In this document: positions 36,318-44,208 of the stretch, in pieces | How positions within the stretch are numbered: position 1 is the stretch's first letter | Layout of the letters: every line of letters starts with the position of its first letter | Assembly: GCF_030652515.1 (NCBI RefSeq) | Contig: NZ_JAUSAR010000131.1 | Span: forward strand, 1-58,460 | Origin: Aquabacterium sp. | GTDB lineage: Bacteria > Pseudomonadota > Gammaproteobacteria > Burkholderiales > Burkholderiaceae_C | Direction of reading: 5' to 3' | DNA: 58,460 nucleotides | Program-made: the position numbers and the translations under genes | Notes under the pieces: model-generated | The model's input: the letters and a program-made list of their open reading frames with translations, nothing else | Told to the model about the DNA's origin: nothing | The model's database searches: none

Positions 36318-37667
36318 ATGAAACGCATTGCGGTGGTGGGGTCGGGCGTGGCCGGTTTGGGGGCGGCAGCGCGTTTGAGCGCGGCGGCCGGTGAGCGCCA
36401 TGTCACGCTGTTCGAGGCGGCCGATTACTTTGGCGGCCATGCGCACACGGTGGACGTGACCTTGGCGGCGTCCTCGGGCGAGCGGGTCACCCATGGGGTG
36501 GACACCGGCTTTTTGGTGATGAACGAGCGCACCTACCCGCAACTGCTGGGTTTGCTGGATGCCCTGGGCGTGCCGCGCGCCAAGTCGGACATGTCGTTCT
36601 CGGTGCAGGCGGGTAGCCTGGAGTGGTGCGGCTCGTCTTTGAACACCGTGTTTGCCCAGCGGCGCAACCTGGTGTTGCCGTCGTTCTGGCGCATGCTGGC
36701 CGACCTGCTGCGCTTCAACAAGCTGGCCACGCAGATGGCGCAGCAGGGCCTGGACGCTGAACTGGCCCAGCCCATCGCCGATTTCCTGGCCGAGCACCGC
36801 TTTGGCGCCGAGTTCCAGGAGGGCTACCTGATGCCGATGATCGCGTGCATCTGGTCCTGCCCCACGGACCAGATGCTGCGCTTCCCGATGGCCACCCTGA
36901 TTCGCTTTTGCCACAACCATGGCCTGCTGCAGGTGACCAACCGGCCGCAGTGGTACACGGTGCAGGGCGGTTCGCGCAACTATGTGCGCCGTTTGGTCGA
37001 GCAGTTGAGCGACGCGCGTTTGTCCACCCCGGTGCGCAGCCTGACCAGTCTGGGCGAGGGCGGTATGGGGGGCGTGCTGGTGCACACCGACGCGGGCAGC
37101 GAGCGCTTTGACGAGGTGGTGCTGGCCTGCCACAGCGACCAGGCCCTGACTTTGCTGGGCAGTGGCGCCACCAGGGATGAGCGCGAATTGCTGGGCGCCA
37201 TCGGCTACCACCGCAACCGCGCGGTTTTGCACACCGACACCAGCCTGTTGCCGCGCAACCCGCGTGCCTGGGCCGCCTGGAACTACGAGCGGGGCAGCAG
37301 CGCCGATGTTGAGCACCAGGGCGTGTGCCTGCACTACCTGATCAACCGTCTGCAACCTTTGCCCTGGACCACGCCGGTGGTGGTGTCGCTCAACCCGCTG
37401 CGTGAACCGCGGGCCGACACGGTGCTGGGCACCTACGACTACGCCCACCCGGTATTTGACCAGGCCGCGATCCAGGCGCAGTCGCGTTTGCCGAGCATCC
37501 AGGGGCAGCGCGGCGTGTGGTTCTGTGGTGCCTGGACAGGCTACGGCTTCCATGAAGATGGCCTGAAGGCCGGACAGGGCGTGGCCGATCAGTTGTTGGC
37601 CCGTGATGAGCGGTACGCAGGCGCGCAGCAAAGCCGCAGCGCGCAGCTTGACCGGGTGTCGGCATGA
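36318..37667 (+). CDS. FAD-dependent amine-oxidase-like oxidoreductase (COG2907)
   Basis: A 449-residue flavoprotein. An N-terminal FAD motif VVGSGVAGLGAAARLSAA leads to EAADYFGGHAHTVDV and GVDTGFLVMNERTYPQL. The C-terminal FAD motif is GVWFCGAWTGYGFHEDGLKAGQGVAD. This is the COG2907 group found beside DUF1365 and Cfa-type genes in the singlet-oxygen cluster of Rhodobacter and relatives. It probably oxidises or reduces a modified acyl chain; the reaction is unproven. ATG 36318 follows CAGGAG. Its stop overlaps the DUF1365 start (ATGA). It is the first gene of the eight-gene operon. Confidence 0.88.
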   Translation: MKRIAVVGSGVAGLGAAARLSAAAGERHVTLFEAADYFGGHAHTVDVTLAASSGERVTHGVDTGFLVMNERTYPQLLGLLDALGVPRAKSDMSFSVQAGSLEWCGSSLNTVFAQRRNLVLPSFWRMLADLLRFNKLATQMAQQGLDAELAQPIADFLAEHRFGAEFQEGYLMPMIACIWSCPTDQMLRFPMATLIRFCHNHGLLQVTNRPQWYTVQGGSRNYVRRLVEQLSDARLSTPVRSLTSLGEGGMGGVLVHTDAGSERFDEVVLACHSDQALTLLGSGATRDERELLGAIGYHRNRAVLHTDTSLLPRNPRAWAAWNYERGSSADVEHQGVCLHYLINRLQPLPWTTPVVVSLNPLREPRADTVLGTYDYAHPVFDQAAIQAQSRLPSIQGQRGVWFCGAWTGYGFHEDGLKAGQGVADQLLARDERYAGAQQSRSAQLDRVSA

Positions 37668-38455
37668 GCTTGCCGCATGGGCCCCTGATCGGCTTTGGGC
37701 AGGTGCGCCACACCCGCCTCAAACCGGCGCGCAACGCCTTTGCCTATCCCAGCTATTTCTGGATGCTGCCGATGCGCAGCTTGCGTCGGCAAGCTTCCGA
37801 TGAGGTCAGGCGCAACCGCTTTGGCCTGCTGAGCTTCCACGATGCCGACCATGGCCTGGGCGGCCCCGATGCCTTGGCCTGGCTGGATGGTTTGTTGCGC
37901 GAAGAGGGCCTCAGCGGCGCTGACATCGACCAGGGCGAAGTCTGGCTGCAAACCTACCCGCGTGTGCTGGGCCATGTGTTCAAGCCAGTGAGCTTTTGGT
38001 ATGTGCACCGGGCTGATGGCGGCCTGGCCGCCGTGGTGGCCGAGGTGAACAACACCTTTGGCGAGCGGCACTGCTACCTGCTGCACGGCCCGGCCCTGGG
38101 CTGGGGCCGCGAGATCACGGCCGACAAGGTGTTCCACGTGTCGCCATTTTGCGAGGTGACGGGCACCTACCGCTTTCGCTTCATGCGGAATGCGCAGGAC
38201 CGCATCGTGGTGCGCATTGACCATGACGATGCCGAAGGCCCGGTGCTGCAGACCAGCCTGAGCGGCCAACTGGCGCCCTTGACCCGGGCCTGCATGCGCC
38301 GCGCTTTCTGGGGCTGGCCTTTGATGACGGTGGGCGTGGTGGCGCGCATCCACTGGCAGGCCTTGCGCGTATGGGTCAAGGGCGTGCCCTTGCGCACCAA
38401 ACCCGCCCCTCCCACCGAACTCGTCACCGGGCCGCATGGCCAGACCACACCATGA
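37664..38455 (+). CDS. DUF1365 protein
   Basis: A 263-residue member of DUF1365. IGFGQVRHTRLKPARNAFAYPSYFWML, then FSFWYVHRADG-type text (KPVSFWYVHRADGGLAAVVAEVNNTFGE) and KVFHVSPFCEVTGTYRFRF are characteristic. The biochemical role is not established; the gene is almost always found with COG2907 and Cfa-type genes. It overlaps both neighbours by four bases. Confidence 0.9.
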   Translation: MSLPHGPLIGFGQVRHTRLKPARNAFAYPSYFWMLPMRSLRRQASDEVRRNRFGLLSFHDADHGLGGPDALAWLDGLLREEGLSGADIDQGEVWLQTYPRVLGHVFKPVSFWYVHRADGGLAAVVAEVNNTFGERHCYLLHGPALGWGREITADKVFHVSPFCEVTGTYRFRFMRNAQDRIVVRIDHDDAEGPVLQTSLSGQLAPLTRACMRRAFWGWPLMTVGVVARIHWQALRVWVKGVPLRTKPAPPTELVTGPHGQTTP

Positions 38456-39696
38456 ACCGATCGACCACCCTTCAGCATTCCAGCGCCACGCCACTGCCCC
38501 AAGACGCCCCGGCCTCCGCCCGCATGGCCATGCGGCTGCTGGCACGCCTGCAAGTGGGCAGCCTGGACCTGCAACTGCCCGATGGCAGCACCGCCCACTT
38601 TGGCCAGGCGGCCGAGCAGGCGCCGCGCGCGGCCTTGCGCCTGCACAACTGGAAGGTGTGTTCCGCCGCCATGAAGTCGGGCGACATCGGCTTTGCCGAA
38701 AGCTACATCGCCGGCGACTGGACCACGCCCGACCTGACGGCGCTGCTCAAGCTGTTCATCGCCAACCGCGACCACATTGAAAGCGCCGTGTACGGCAGTT
38801 GGTGGGGCCGCCTGCTGTACCGCGTGCGCCACTTGCTGCGCCACAACTCCAAGGCCAACAGCCGCAAAAACATCCAGGCCCACTACGACCTGGGCAACGA
38901 GTTCTACCGTTTGTGGCTGGACCCGACCATGAGCTATTCCAGCGCCTGGTTCGATGGCGACCACTCGCGTTCGATGCCCGATGCCCAGCAGGCCAAGATC
39001 CTGCGGGCCCTGCGCGAGGCGGGCGTCACGGCCGATCAGCCCGGCCAGCGCGTGCTGGAGATTGGCTGCGGTTGGGGCGGCCTGGCCGAAGTGGCCGCGC
39101 GCGATTGCGGCGCCCATGTCACTGGCGTGACCTTGTCGTCCGAGCAACTGGCCTGGGCGCAGCGCCGCATGGCCGACGCGGGCATGTCAAACCAGGCCGA
39201 CCTGCGCTTGCAGGACTACCGCGACATTCAGGACGAGCCCTTCGACGCCATCGTGTCGATCGAGATGTTCGAGGCCGTGGGCCATGAATACTGGGCCAGC
39301 TACTTCGACACCTTGAAACGCTGCCTCAAGCCCGGCGGGCTCGCCTGCCTGCAAACCATCACCATCCGCGACGACCTGTTCGATCGCTACGTGAAGTCCA
39401 CCGACTTCATCCAGCAGTACATCTTCCCGGGCGGCTTGCTGCCCAGCGATGCGGCCTTCAAGGCCGAGGCCCGCAAGGCGGGTTTGGAAGTCGTCAACTC
39501 GATGGCCTTCGGGCCCGACTATGCCGAGACCTTGCGCCGCTGGCGCGCCGACTTCAACGCGCACCTTTCCAAGGTTCAGAGCCTGGGCTTTGACCAGCGC
39601 TTCCAGCACATCTGGGAGTTCTACCTGGCCTATTGCGAAGCGGCTTTTGACATGGGCAACACCAACGTCGTGCAGTACACACTGCGCCGGGTTTGA
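38452..39696 (+). CDS. cfa: cyclopropane-fatty-acyl-phospholipid synthase family methyltransferase
   Basis: A 414-residue SAM-dependent enzyme that transfers a methyl(ene) group to unsaturated acyl chains in membrane phospholipids. It has the Cfa start of domain QAHYDLGNEFYRLWLDPTMSYSSAW near 143, SAM motif LEIGCGWGGLAEVAAR near 203, IVSIEMFEAVGHEYW near 266 and QQYIFPGGLLPS near 322. In this gene context products could be cyclopropane, or methylated/furan fatty-acid precursors. ATG 38452 overlaps the DUF1365 stop. Confidence 0.92.
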   Translation: MNRSTTLQHSSATPLPQDAPASARMAMRLLARLQVGSLDLQLPDGSTAHFGQAAEQAPRAALRLHNWKVCSAAMKSGDIGFAESYIAGDWTTPDLTALLKLFIANRDHIESAVYGSWWGRLLYRVRHLLRHNSKANSRKNIQAHYDLGNEFYRLWLDPTMSYSSAWFDGDHSRSMPDAQQAKILRALREAGVTADQPGQRVLEIGCGWGGLAEVAARDCGAHVTGVTLSSEQLAWAQRRMADAGMSNQADLRLQDYRDIQDEPFDAIVSIEMFEAVGHEYWASYFDTLKRCLKPGGLACLQTITIRDDLFDRYVKSTDFIQQYIFPGGLLPSDAAFKAEARKAGLEVVNSMAFGPDYAETLRRWRADFNAHLSKVQSLGFDQRFQHIWEFYLAYCEAAFDMGNTNVVQYTLRRV

Positions 39697-39703
39697 GCGC
39701 GCC

Positions 39704-40303
39704 ATGAGCTTGCAGCGCACCCCACCTCAGGCATCACGCAGGCAGGCCTTGCGGTGCGCCAGTGCGGCGGGCATGGCAACCTTGCTGGGCCCGATGGCCA
39801 TGGCCTTCGCGCAAGCCGATGCCCGCCGCGACATCCCCACACCACCTGAGTTGACCCAGCACCTGCCGCAAGCCCGGCTGCAAGGCCGCTCGCGCTTTCG
39901 CTACTACGGCTTCCACGTGTATGACGCGCAACTTTGGGTGCCGCCCACGTTTGACGCGGCCAAGCTGTTCAGCCAGCCCTTCGCCTTGTGCCTGATCTAC
40001 GCGCGTAGCCTGAAGGCGCGCGACATCGCCGAGCGCTCGATCGAAGAGATGCGCCGCCAAACCACCATCAGCGAGGCCGATGCCCAGCGCTGGCTGCAGG
40101 CCATGACGGCGGCCTTTGCCGACGTGCGCGATGGCGACCGCCTGACCGGCCTGCACCAGCTGGACGGCCGCGCCAGCTTCTTCTTCAATGGCCAGGCCAC
40201 CCAGGCGATCAACGACCAACGCTTTGCCGCGCTGTTCTTCGGCATCTGGCTGTCCGGTGCCACGTCGGCGCCCGCCTTGCGCCGGGACTTGCTCGGTGTC
40301 TGA
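39704..40303 (+). CDS. exported chalcone-isomerase-like protein
   Basis: A 199-residue protein with a twin-arginine-like or Sec signal region (SRRQALRCASAAGMATLLG) and a chalcone-isomerase-like body (FRYYGFHVYDAQLWVP, LCLIYARSLKARDIAERSIEEM, ASFFFNGQATQAINDQRFAALFFGIWL). Bacterial members bind fatty acids and lack isomerase activity. The gene overlaps the next start by eight bases. A periplasmic acyl-binding role fits the operon. Confidence 0.82.
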   Translation: MSLQRTPPQASRRQALRCASAAGMATLLGPMAMAFAQADARRDIPTPPELTQHLPQARLQGRSRFRYYGFHVYDAQLWVPPTFDAAKLFSQPFALCLIYARSLKARDIAERSIEEMRRQTTISEADAQRWLQAMTAAFADVRDGDRLTGLHQLDGRASFFFNGQATQAINDQRFAALFFGIWLSGATSAPALRRDLLGV

Positions 40304-41552
40304 CACGGTCTTGCCCCACGCTGCGTCGGCACGCTATGGCCTGCTGGGCCTGCCCTTGGCCTTCGTGGCCTTGCCGCTGTATGTGATGCTGCCAGCACAC
40401 TACGCGCAACTGGGTGTGCCCTTGGCGCTGCTGGGCCTGGTGTTGTTGGGCACCCGTTTGTTCGATGCGGTGATCGACCCGGTGCTCGGCCGCTGGGTGG
40501 ATGCACTGTGGTCGCCACCGCGCGGCTTGAAGGCCGTGGCTTGGGCAGGATTGGCCTTGGGCGCAGGCTTTGCCGCCTTGTTTTTCCCAGCCGTGCAAGG
40601 CACCACGGCCTTGCTGCTGTGGTGCGCCGTGGCGCTGACGGGCACCTTCACCGCCTTCAGCCTGGCCAGCGTGGTGCACCAGGCCTGGGGCAGCCGCCTG
40701 GGGGGATCTGCCGTGCAGCGGTCGCGCCTGGTGGCCTGGCGTGAAGGCCTGGGCCTGGTGGGCGTGCTGCTGGCCAATGTGCTGGCCACGCAAGCGGGCC
40801 TGGCGGCCACCACCATCGTTTTGTGGCTTACCCTGGCCCTGGGTGTGTGGGCCTTGAGCAAGGCGCCTGTGCCCCGCAAAACCTGGGCGCGCGCCGCCTT
40901 GTTGCCCGCCGACCAGTCGTTGGCCTTGCCCTGGCGCGGTCGGGCGTTCCGCCACCTCATGGCCTTGTTCATGGTCAATGGCATCGCCAGCGCGATCCCC
41001 GCCACCTTGGTGATCTTCTTCATCAACGACCGCGTGCAGGCCCCCACGTGGGCGCCGATCTTTCTGGGCGCCTACTTCGTCATGGGCGCGGCCAGCGTGC
41101 CCGTCTGGCTGAAGCTGATCAAACGCCTGGGCCCGTCCAACGCCTGGGCCTGCGGCATGGCCTTGAACGTGATCACCTTCATCGGCGTGTTGGGCGTTGG
41201 CGCGGGTGACACCGCGGGCTACCTGGCTGTCTGCGTGGCCAGTGGTCTGGCCTTGGGCGCCGACCTGACCGTGCCCGGCACCCTGCTCACCGGTGTGATC
41301 CAGCGGGCGGGCCATGCGGGCCAATCCGAAGGCGCTTACGCGGGCTGGTGGCAGCTGGCCACCAAGCTCAACCTGGCCCTGGCCGCTGGCCTGGCCTTGC
41401 CCGCCTTGCAGTGGTGGGGCTATGGCCCGGGCGCGCGTGATCCACAAGCCCTGCAGGCCTTGAGTTGGGCCTATGGCGGCTTGCCTTGCCTGTTCAAGTT
41501 GTTGGCCTTGGCCTTGTGGTGGCGCTTGTGGCGCCGCCAAAACCTGGAATGA
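40296..41552 (+). CDS. MFS transporter, GPH (glycoside-pentoside-hexuronide) type
   Basis: A 418-residue transporter with 12 predicted membrane helices. RLFDAVIDPVLGRWVD near 55 is the GPH/MelB cation-site signature. GTG 40296 is taken as the start, since it overlaps the preceding stop and gives a short N-terminus before helix 1 (YGLLGLPLAFVALPLYVML). GPH members usually move sugars with Na+ or H+. In this lipid cluster the cargo may be a lipid or lyso-lipid, as in MFSD2A relatives; this is inference. Confidence 0.85.
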   Translation: MSDTVLPHAASARYGLLGLPLAFVALPLYVMLPAHYAQLGVPLALLGLVLLGTRLFDAVIDPVLGRWVDALWSPPRGLKAVAWAGLALGAGFAALFFPAVQGTTALLLWCAVALTGTFTAFSLASVVHQAWGSRLGGSAVQRSRLVAWREGLGLVGVLLANVLATQAGLAATTIVLWLTLALGVWALSKAPVPRKTWARAALLPADQSLALPWRGRAFRHLMALFMVNGIASAIPATLVIFFINDRVQAPTWAPIFLGAYFVMGAASVPVWLKLIKRLGPSNAWACGMALNVITFIGVLGVGAGDTAGYLAVCVASGLALGADLTVPGTLLTGVIQRAGHAGQSEGAYAGWWQLATKLNLALAAGLALPALQWWGYGPGARDPQALQALSWAYGGLPCLFKLLALALWWRLWRRQNLE

Positions 41553-42110
41553 ATGAAAGCACCCCACCCCATGCGCACCACCTCACGATCCTTCTGGCTG
41601 GCCTTGTTGCTGGCGCTGAGCCTGATGGGGTGCGCCAGCGCGCCCACCCCGGCCGATTACGCCGACCAGAAACCCACCTTGGATTTGCGCCAGTACTTCA
41701 ACGGCCCGCTCACCGCGCACGGCATCTTCACCGACCGCTCTGGCCGCGTCGTCAAGCGCTTCACCGTGCAGATGGTGGGCCGCTGGAACGGTGACCAGGG
41801 CGTGCTGGAAGAGGACTTCAGCTACAGCGATGGCACGCAGCAGCGCCGCGTCTGGCGCATCACCGACCATGGCCAGGGGCGCTACACCGGCCAGGCCGAT
41901 GACGTGGTCGGCACCGCCGAGGGCCAGGCGGCTGGCAACGCCTTGCAGTGGGCCTACACCCTGCGCCTGCCGGTGGATGGCAAAACGTATGACGTCCAGT
42001 TCAATGACTGGATGTACCTCATGGACAGCCACACGATGCTCAACAAGGCCGCCATGAGCAAGTTCGGGTTGCGCCTTGGGGAGGTGACCTTGTCCTTCCA
42101 CAAGCCTTGA
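41553..42110 (+). CDS. DUF3833 lipoprotein
   Basis: A 185-residue lipoprotein with lipobox LSLMGCAS (Cys near residue 27) and a lipocalin-like beta body (RQYFNGPLTAHGIFTDRSGRVV, VWRITDHGQGRYTGQADDVVG, NDWMYLMDSHTMLNKAAMSKFG) matching DUF3833. Function unproven; a periplasmic lipid-binding role fits the operon. ATG 41553 is directly behind the transporter stop. Confidence 0.88.
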   Translation: MKAPHPMRTTSRSFWLALLLALSLMGCASAPTPADYADQKPTLDLRQYFNGPLTAHGIFTDRSGRVVKRFTVQMVGRWNGDQGVLEEDFSYSDGTQQRRVWRITDHGQGRYTGQADDVVGTAEGQAAGNALQWAYTLRLPVDGKTYDVQFNDWMYLMDSHTMLNKAAMSKFGLRLGEVTLSFHKP

Positions 42111-42125
42111 TGATGAAAGCTTGAG

Positions 42126-42905
42126 ATGTCACTCAATCCGCGCATCACCATCTGGCAAGGCCGCACCGTCTGGCTGATCGGGGCCTCGACCGGCATTGGC
42201 CGGGCCACAGCCGCCTTGCTGCATGCCAAGGGCGCGCACGTGATCGTGTCGGCCCGCAATGTGCAGGCCTTGCAAGGCTTTGTGGCCGCGCACCCGGGCA
42301 GCGACTTCGAAGCGCTGGACGTGGCCGATGTGGCCAAAGTGCGCGAGGTGGCCGGGCGCATCCAGTCCCGATCGCCATCGGGTCGGCTGGACATGGTGGT
42401 GTACTGCGCGGGCCACTACCAGCCCATGCGTGCACCAAGCTTTGACCTGGCCGAGGCCTTGCGCCACCAGCAGATCAACTACGTGGGCGCCTTGCACGTG
42501 CTGGCCGCCACGCTGCCTTTGCTCACCGCGCAGGGGGCAGGGCACCTGAGCCTGGTGGGCAGTGTGGCGGGCTTTCGGGGGCTGCCCAAAGCCATGGCTT
42601 ATGGGCCGACCAAGGCCGCGCTCAACAACCTGGCCGAGTGCCTTTACCTGGACCTGCACCCGCTGGGCATCGGCGTGTCGGTGATCAACCCGGGCTTTGT
42701 GCAAACGCCGTTGACGGCGGGCAACGATTTCGACATGCCTGCGCTGTTGACGCCCGAGCAGGCCGCACGCGAGATCGTGTCGGGCTGGCATTCGGGGCGT
42801 TTCGAGATCCACTTTCCATGGCGCTTCACCCTGTGGCTCAAGCTGCTGCGGCACCTGCCCCATGCCTGGTATTTTCCGGCCATCAACCGCATCACGGGGG
42901 GTTGA
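42126..42905 (+). CDS. short-chain dehydrogenase/reductase of the lipid operon
   Basis: A 259-residue SDR. The nucleotide motif WLIGASTGIGRATA is near residue 17 and YCAGHYQP near 98 stands in place of NNAG. The catalytic SLVGSVAGFRGLPKAMAYGPTKAA has Ser near 139 and the YxxxK pair near 154. A long C-terminal tail (LWLKLLRHLPHAWYF) may contact the membrane. It takes its place beside COG2907/DUF1365/Cfa genes as in Rhodobacter. Confidence 0.88.
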   Translation: MSLNPRITIWQGRTVWLIGASTGIGRATAALLHAKGAHVIVSARNVQALQGFVAAHPGSDFEALDVADVAKVREVAGRIQSRSPSGRLDMVVYCAGHYQPMRAPSFDLAEALRHQQINYVGALHVLAATLPLLTAQGAGHLSLVGSVAGFRGLPKAMAYGPTKAALNNLAECLYLDLHPLGIGVSVINPGFVQTPLTAGNDFDMPALLTPEQAAREIVSGWHSGRFEIHFPWRFTLWLKLLRHLPHAWYFPAINRITGG

Positions 42906-42907
42906 CG

Positions 42908-43369
42908 ATGGCGGTGCTGCCTTACCCCGCCAAGCCTGCGCAAGCCGTGGCTGGCTTGCCCGGCCTGGTCCATTTCTTCGAGCACCTGGGCCCTCAGGAC
43001 CTGCCCCGCCTGGGCGAGTTCTACGCCCCCGATGCCCACTTCAAGGATCCCTTCAACGACGTGCGGGGCTTGCTGGCCATCGAGGCCATCTTTGCCCACA
43101 TGTTCTGCGCCATGGCCTCGCCCCGGTTTGTGGTGTTGTCGCAGATGGCCAGTGGTAACCAGGCCTTCCTGGTGTGGGATTTGCGCTTTCAGTTCCAGGG
43201 CCAGCAAGCCTGGCACACCATCCATGGGGCCACCCACCTGAGCTTTGACGCGCAGGGCCTGGTGCTGGACCACCGCGACTATTGGGACGCGGCCGAAGAG
43301 CTGTACGAGAAGCTGCCGGTGCTGGGCGGCATCATGCGTTGGCTGAAGCGCCGCGTGGCCAAGGGCTGA
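42908..43369 (+). CDS. NTF2-like (SnoaL fold) protein
   Basis: A 153-residue protein of the nuclear-transport-factor-2-like fold (LPRLGEFYAPDAHFKDPFNDVRG, FVVLSQMASGNQAFLVWDLRFQ, THLSFDAQGLVLDHRDYWDAAEELYEKLP). It is the last gene of the lipid operon, three bases behind the SDR. NTF2-like proteins can be isomerases, dehydratases or binding partners. No catalytic set can be assigned by eye. Confidence 0.85.
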   Translation: MAVLPYPAKPAQAVAGLPGLVHFFEHLGPQDLPRLGEFYAPDAHFKDPFNDVRGLLAIEAIFAHMFCAMASPRFVVLSQMASGNQAFLVWDLRFQFQGQQAWHTIHGATHLSFDAQGLVLDHRDYWDAAEELYEKLPVLGGIMRWLKRRVAKG

Positions 43370-43384
43370 GATTTCACATCGCCA

Positions 43385-43415
43385 AAAAAAACCCCGCCGG
43401 GAGGGCGGGGCGGTT
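43385..43415 (+). terminator. intrinsic terminator of the lipid operon
   Basis: CCCCGCC-GGGAG-GGCGGGG stem-loop (43392-43410) behind an A7 run and followed by GGTTC. The T-tract on the plus strand is weak, while the A-run would serve minus-strand transcripts. Position right behind the last operon gene supports it. Confidence 0.65.
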
Positions 43416-43829
43416 CAATCTGTGAAATGAACTGGAACTGTGGGGGCTTGCCCTTTGATTTGTGGGCGTGTGATGCGTTCCTCACTTCACCGCCCTGTGA
43501 TCAAGCCCTCGTTATCGACTCCCCTCTCCACTTCAAACGTGATGACAGCTTGTTGTGTGATGGCTAATGTAGGAGCGGCCATGGGGAGGCCATATCCCTC
43601 TATGGGGGGTGATGCGATCCAACACGGGGCTGGGGTGCCTGGCGTGCCCCCGTGTTTGAGGGGGTCGCCTCGACGCTTGTCGTGCAATTCGCCACATGGG
43701 GGGCGCTCATGGGGCATGCGGGCCCTCAAGTCGGGGGGTGTTCCTGTCGAAGGAAACGTCATCATGCGCTTGCGCTTGCCTGCTGTGTCCCCATCTGAGA
43801 GACAAGCCCATGAATCTGGAGTGCAGTCC
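43416..43829. other. long leader/intergenic region before DUF3567
   Basis: About 410 bases without a convincing gene. It holds a stem AACACGGGGC with GCCCCCGTGTT (43621-43630, 43646-43656, one bulge), a GGCCATGGGGAGGCC palindrome-like block (43578-43592) and several G-runs. An ORF extension of DUF3567 into the last 65 bases (MRLRLPAVSPSER) is possible but unlike the family. Confidence 0.4.
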
Positions 43830-44111
43830 ATGCAAATGCTTTACAACTCCGACAACTACGCGGTCGTTCAGATCGAGTTGGCTGCGGATGAGTTCCCGGT
43901 TCCCCCTTCGGTCGTCAGCACCCTCACCCGGGGTGGCTACGAGATCGTGGACAAGTTCGCCCGCAAGGAACTGTTCATCGAGGGTGCCCTGGCCGAGAGC
44001 TTCAAGGTCGGGGTCGATGCCCTGATTGAAACCTCGCCCAGCGTCGAAGAGTTCGACGCCTATCTGGAAGGCTTCACCGGACTGGCGCAACAGCCAGTCG
44101 TGATGCATTAG
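43830..44111 (+). CDS. DUF3567 protein
   Basis: A 93-residue cytoplasmic protein starting MQMLYNSDNYAVVQIEL, the conserved N-terminus of DUF3567, a small family restricted largely to betaproteobacteria. Further conserved text is LTRGGYEIVDKFARKELFIEG and AESFKVGVDALIETSPSVEEFD. Function unknown. ATG 43830 gives the standard family start. The long untranslated region upstream is unusual for so small a gene. Confidence 0.88.
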   Translation: MQMLYNSDNYAVVQIELAADEFPVPPSVVSTLTRGGYEIVDKFARKELFIEGALAESFKVGVDALIETSPSVEEFDAYLEGFTGLAQQPVVMH

Positions 44112-44208
44112 GCAGAACCGCCTCCCAGGCGTTCAAGAAATGGCCTCCGCCGCCGAAATGTAACCAGACTATCCCTGTAATCTGGTTTCTCGTGGCCGCG
44201 GAGGGCTG

